A stretch of DNA of 64,000 bases, taken from the NCBI GenBank assembly GCA_963693085.1, contig OY856411.1, positions 115,064,767-115,128,766 of the forward strand. Reading direction: 5' to 3'. Made by a program: the position numbers and the translations under genes. The notes beneath the pieces were generated by a model that worked only from the letters and a program-made list of their open reading frames with translations, did not search any database and had not been told where the DNA came from. The DNA comes from Alisma plantago-aquatica. Its lineage: Eukaryota; Streptophyta; Magnoliopsida; Alismatales; Alismataceae. Below, piece by piece: positions 61,891-64,000 of this stretch (positions are counted from its first letter, which is position 1; each line of letters opens with the position of its first letter).

Positions 61891-64000
61891 CATTTGTGCT
61901 TAATTGGTAAACTAAGGTTTACCTAAATGATTACATGCTTGATTAGATTGAACATCGTTTAGACTTGGTTAATGATAGCATATCAATTGTGATGTTTCAA
62001 ACCTAAGAAGAAAATCTAACTATGATTTTAGTTTGAAGAAATAGGGTTTGAGAAATGTATACCCTAATCTGCAAAAATTAAGGTTTTGATAGTACATGAA
62101 TATGGAATTTGATCAGGATAGCAGTGTGGTAAATGATTTTTCGTATTTTATAAAAATTTTGTTTTTAAATAAATTTTGGATATGATATGGATAACTCAAT
62201 CATGCATATTGCAGAATAATTTCAGAATATTTGAGTATTCTTTGAATGTGGTTCTCAGTGAAACTATACTTTGACCAAAATGCTGACAGAGTGCTTTTAG
62301 TAGTGTAGTGTTTTATTTTTATTTATTTATTGGTAACTCCAAATGATCCTAAATTTTAATTTGAGATCTAAAGCTCAATCATAAATAACATATAAAATTT
62401 TCATAATTTTTTGATGTTCTTAGACCTTACCAGTAGACGAATTACAGTAATACTTTTATGACAGAAAATTCAGCTGAAATAAGAGAAAGTATAGTTAGGG
62501 GTCAATGTGCAATTGACCCAAGCAGCTTAATTTCTCTATATGGTAAACCTAACACACAAGGAGCTCTCATAATTCATGATTCAATCTAGAGAAACAAAAT
62601 CCTAGAGAGATAGGGAGAAAGTGATGGAGATGCTGACCTAGGGTTTTGCAGTCTGAGGAATGATGAAATCAAGTTTAGCTTCTTTGCATAGCCTTTCATG
62701 GTGAATTTTCTCTCACATGTCAAGATTCCTTCCCTCATCAGATTTGATCCGAAATCGTGTAAAAACTTTCCCTTTTCTCACTCTTTCTTCATAATCCCTC
62801 ATTTCTAGGGTTTCTGAGTTGAAAGGAAGAAGAACCATGTGAATTTCTAGGGATTTAATATGAGATCGAGACTTTCAGGGTGAGTGGGAACTTCCTTTAA
62901 ATAGTATATTGCACAAAAATTGGTTAAATCATCCATAATCTTTAATTGCTTAGTATGCGACTACAAACCTTGAATTGTCTATTTGATCTAAGTTGTTACA
63001 AAATGATATGAAATGGATTCTTCCTCTGTTTGTTTGAATTTCAGATGCTAAATTCATATTAGAAATGTATACAATACATCCTAATGAGAATTCCCTAAGT
63101 ATTCACAAAGGTTATAAGAGTAAACTGAAATATAGGGAATTTGTCTGTCACTGAAATTGTTGTATAATTAAATAGAGAAATTTGTTTATCTGGATACCCT
63201 TAGTTATGAATGATTGTTTATCTGAATGCATAGTACATATATGCCAGATACTATTTTGGATTTTATGTGATGTGAATAGTGTTTTCTTGATATCTTTGTA
63301 AAGAGGGTGAAGCCCTATATGAGTGGAAAGTTGGAAATTTGTCAATAAATATGGTGAAATCCATTTGAAGTATTTTTCTTAGCATCATCGAAAAATCTAT
63401 TTATGTAATGTTATTCTTGAATCATAATATATCAATGAATGGCATGGAAAACCCTAATTTAGCTCAATTCGAGGATTTCATGCATATGTTGATTGTATAT
63501 GACTTGCTTAAAGCAATCTATATTTAATGGATGTATATGACATATTAAATCCTTATGAGAGCCATTTGATAAGTGAATGAGGTAAATGAAACCCTAAGGA
63601 TAGGGTGTTCAATGAATTAAGCATTTTGATTACCATGTTCTCAGTATGAGATGCACAACCCAGGATTTAGGTCGATGTGCATGTTTTCCAAGAAAGTGCA
63701 AATAATTTATGGGTACAAATGACAATTACTCGTATGCCAAGTAATTATCTCTTATCAGTATATTAAGATCATTAATTGTATGATTCTAGTGTATAAGTGC
63801 CAAATGGACATTTATTATGTTTATTTTAGTATTTCAGTCTACCTGCATGTATTGTATGTTGATTTCTCAATATATTACAATGTTTGAATATATAGCTCTA
63901 CCAAGTTAAGGATGATAAATATATTTTGTTATAAACTTCAAATAAATAGACATGGTACCATAGAGATACCAGAGTCAAGTATAAGTAAGGGAAAAGATAC
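61891..64000 (-). mobile_element. LTR-like sequence related to the insertion at 54,450
   Basis: 62,400-62,640 aligns in the same orientation with 55,840-56,040: 'accagtag..gaattac', 'caattgacccaag' and the 'cctaga.agat.gggagaaagtgatggagat' stretch. It has no coding domain and runs past the window edge. ORF 63,148-63,345 is unsupported. Confidence 0.45.

Noticed and set aside
62900..63500. Possible promoter or gene start at the right end
   Set aside because: TATA-like and ATG triplets are frequent in this AT-rich LTR-like sequence, and no ORF or splice pattern follows.

Overview
The window is a 64 kb, AT-rich block of plant nuclear DNA made almost entirely of decayed, nested LTR retrotransposons. 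I found no intact host gene. Evidence for a plant: a fragment of plastid atpB; LTR-retrotransposon lineages typical of plant genomes (Tekay-type chromovirus with chromodomain, Athila/Tat-type gypsy with a tRNA-Asp primer site and a 3' ORF, a Ty1/copia element with an initiator-Met primer site); and an L1-type LINE remnant. Every coding stretch carries stops or frameshifts, so all are annotated as pseudogenes.

Layout, outermost layer first. (1) A Tekay-type chromovirus on the minus strand is split in two: chromodomain, integrase, RNase H and RT at about 3,485-6,234, protease and end of gag at about 46,016-47,085. (2) The split is caused by an Athila/Tat-type gypsy element (minus strand), with its 3' LTR at 6,235-7,785, pol at 9,311-12,480, gag at 42,703-44,285 and 5' LTR at 44,468-46,015. 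The flanking pentamers are GCATA and GTACA (minus strand). (3) That element is itself split by a 30.2 kb insertion (12,481-42,702) flanked by a duplicated GAATCTA.

Inside the 30 kb insertion lies a plus-strand gypsy element with very long LTRs. LTR A is 13,756-17,862. LTR B is in three pieces between 20,769 and 39,123. The internal region is eroded and contains an RT remnant and a 125 bp piece of plastid atpB bracketed by AT microsatellites. LTR B has received two insertions. One is a pol-less Athila/Tat-type element (22,046-32,066, minus) that keeps gag, protease and a 3' ORF. The other is a structure with inverted ends (34,317-37,876) that contains a 652 bp inverted repeat. Further right in the insertion are an LTR-like block (39,133-40,376) and a solo copia LTR (40,377-42,489).

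Right flank, 47,086-64,000: an LTR-like block interrupted by a 2.1 kb solo LTR with a perfect GTGAT duplication (48,430-50,556), then an Athila-like leader and LTR (51,480-52,590). Next is a copia element on the plus strand (52,591-about 61,890), whose 5' LTR is interrupted by a 3.2 kb LTR-like insertion and which breaks off at the start of RT. The window ends in LTR-like sequence related to that insertion. The left edge (1-1,940) is another copy of the copia LTR, sitting in a LINE.

A recurring feature is that LTRs of several unrelated families carry clusters of short, degenerate, near-palindromic motifs with a CGAT/GATCG-type core. In the pol-less element the same motif cluster also lies just upstream of the 3' ORF. 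Boundaries given to the base rest on TG/CA ends, primer sites or copy-to-copy comparison by eye; others are approximate.
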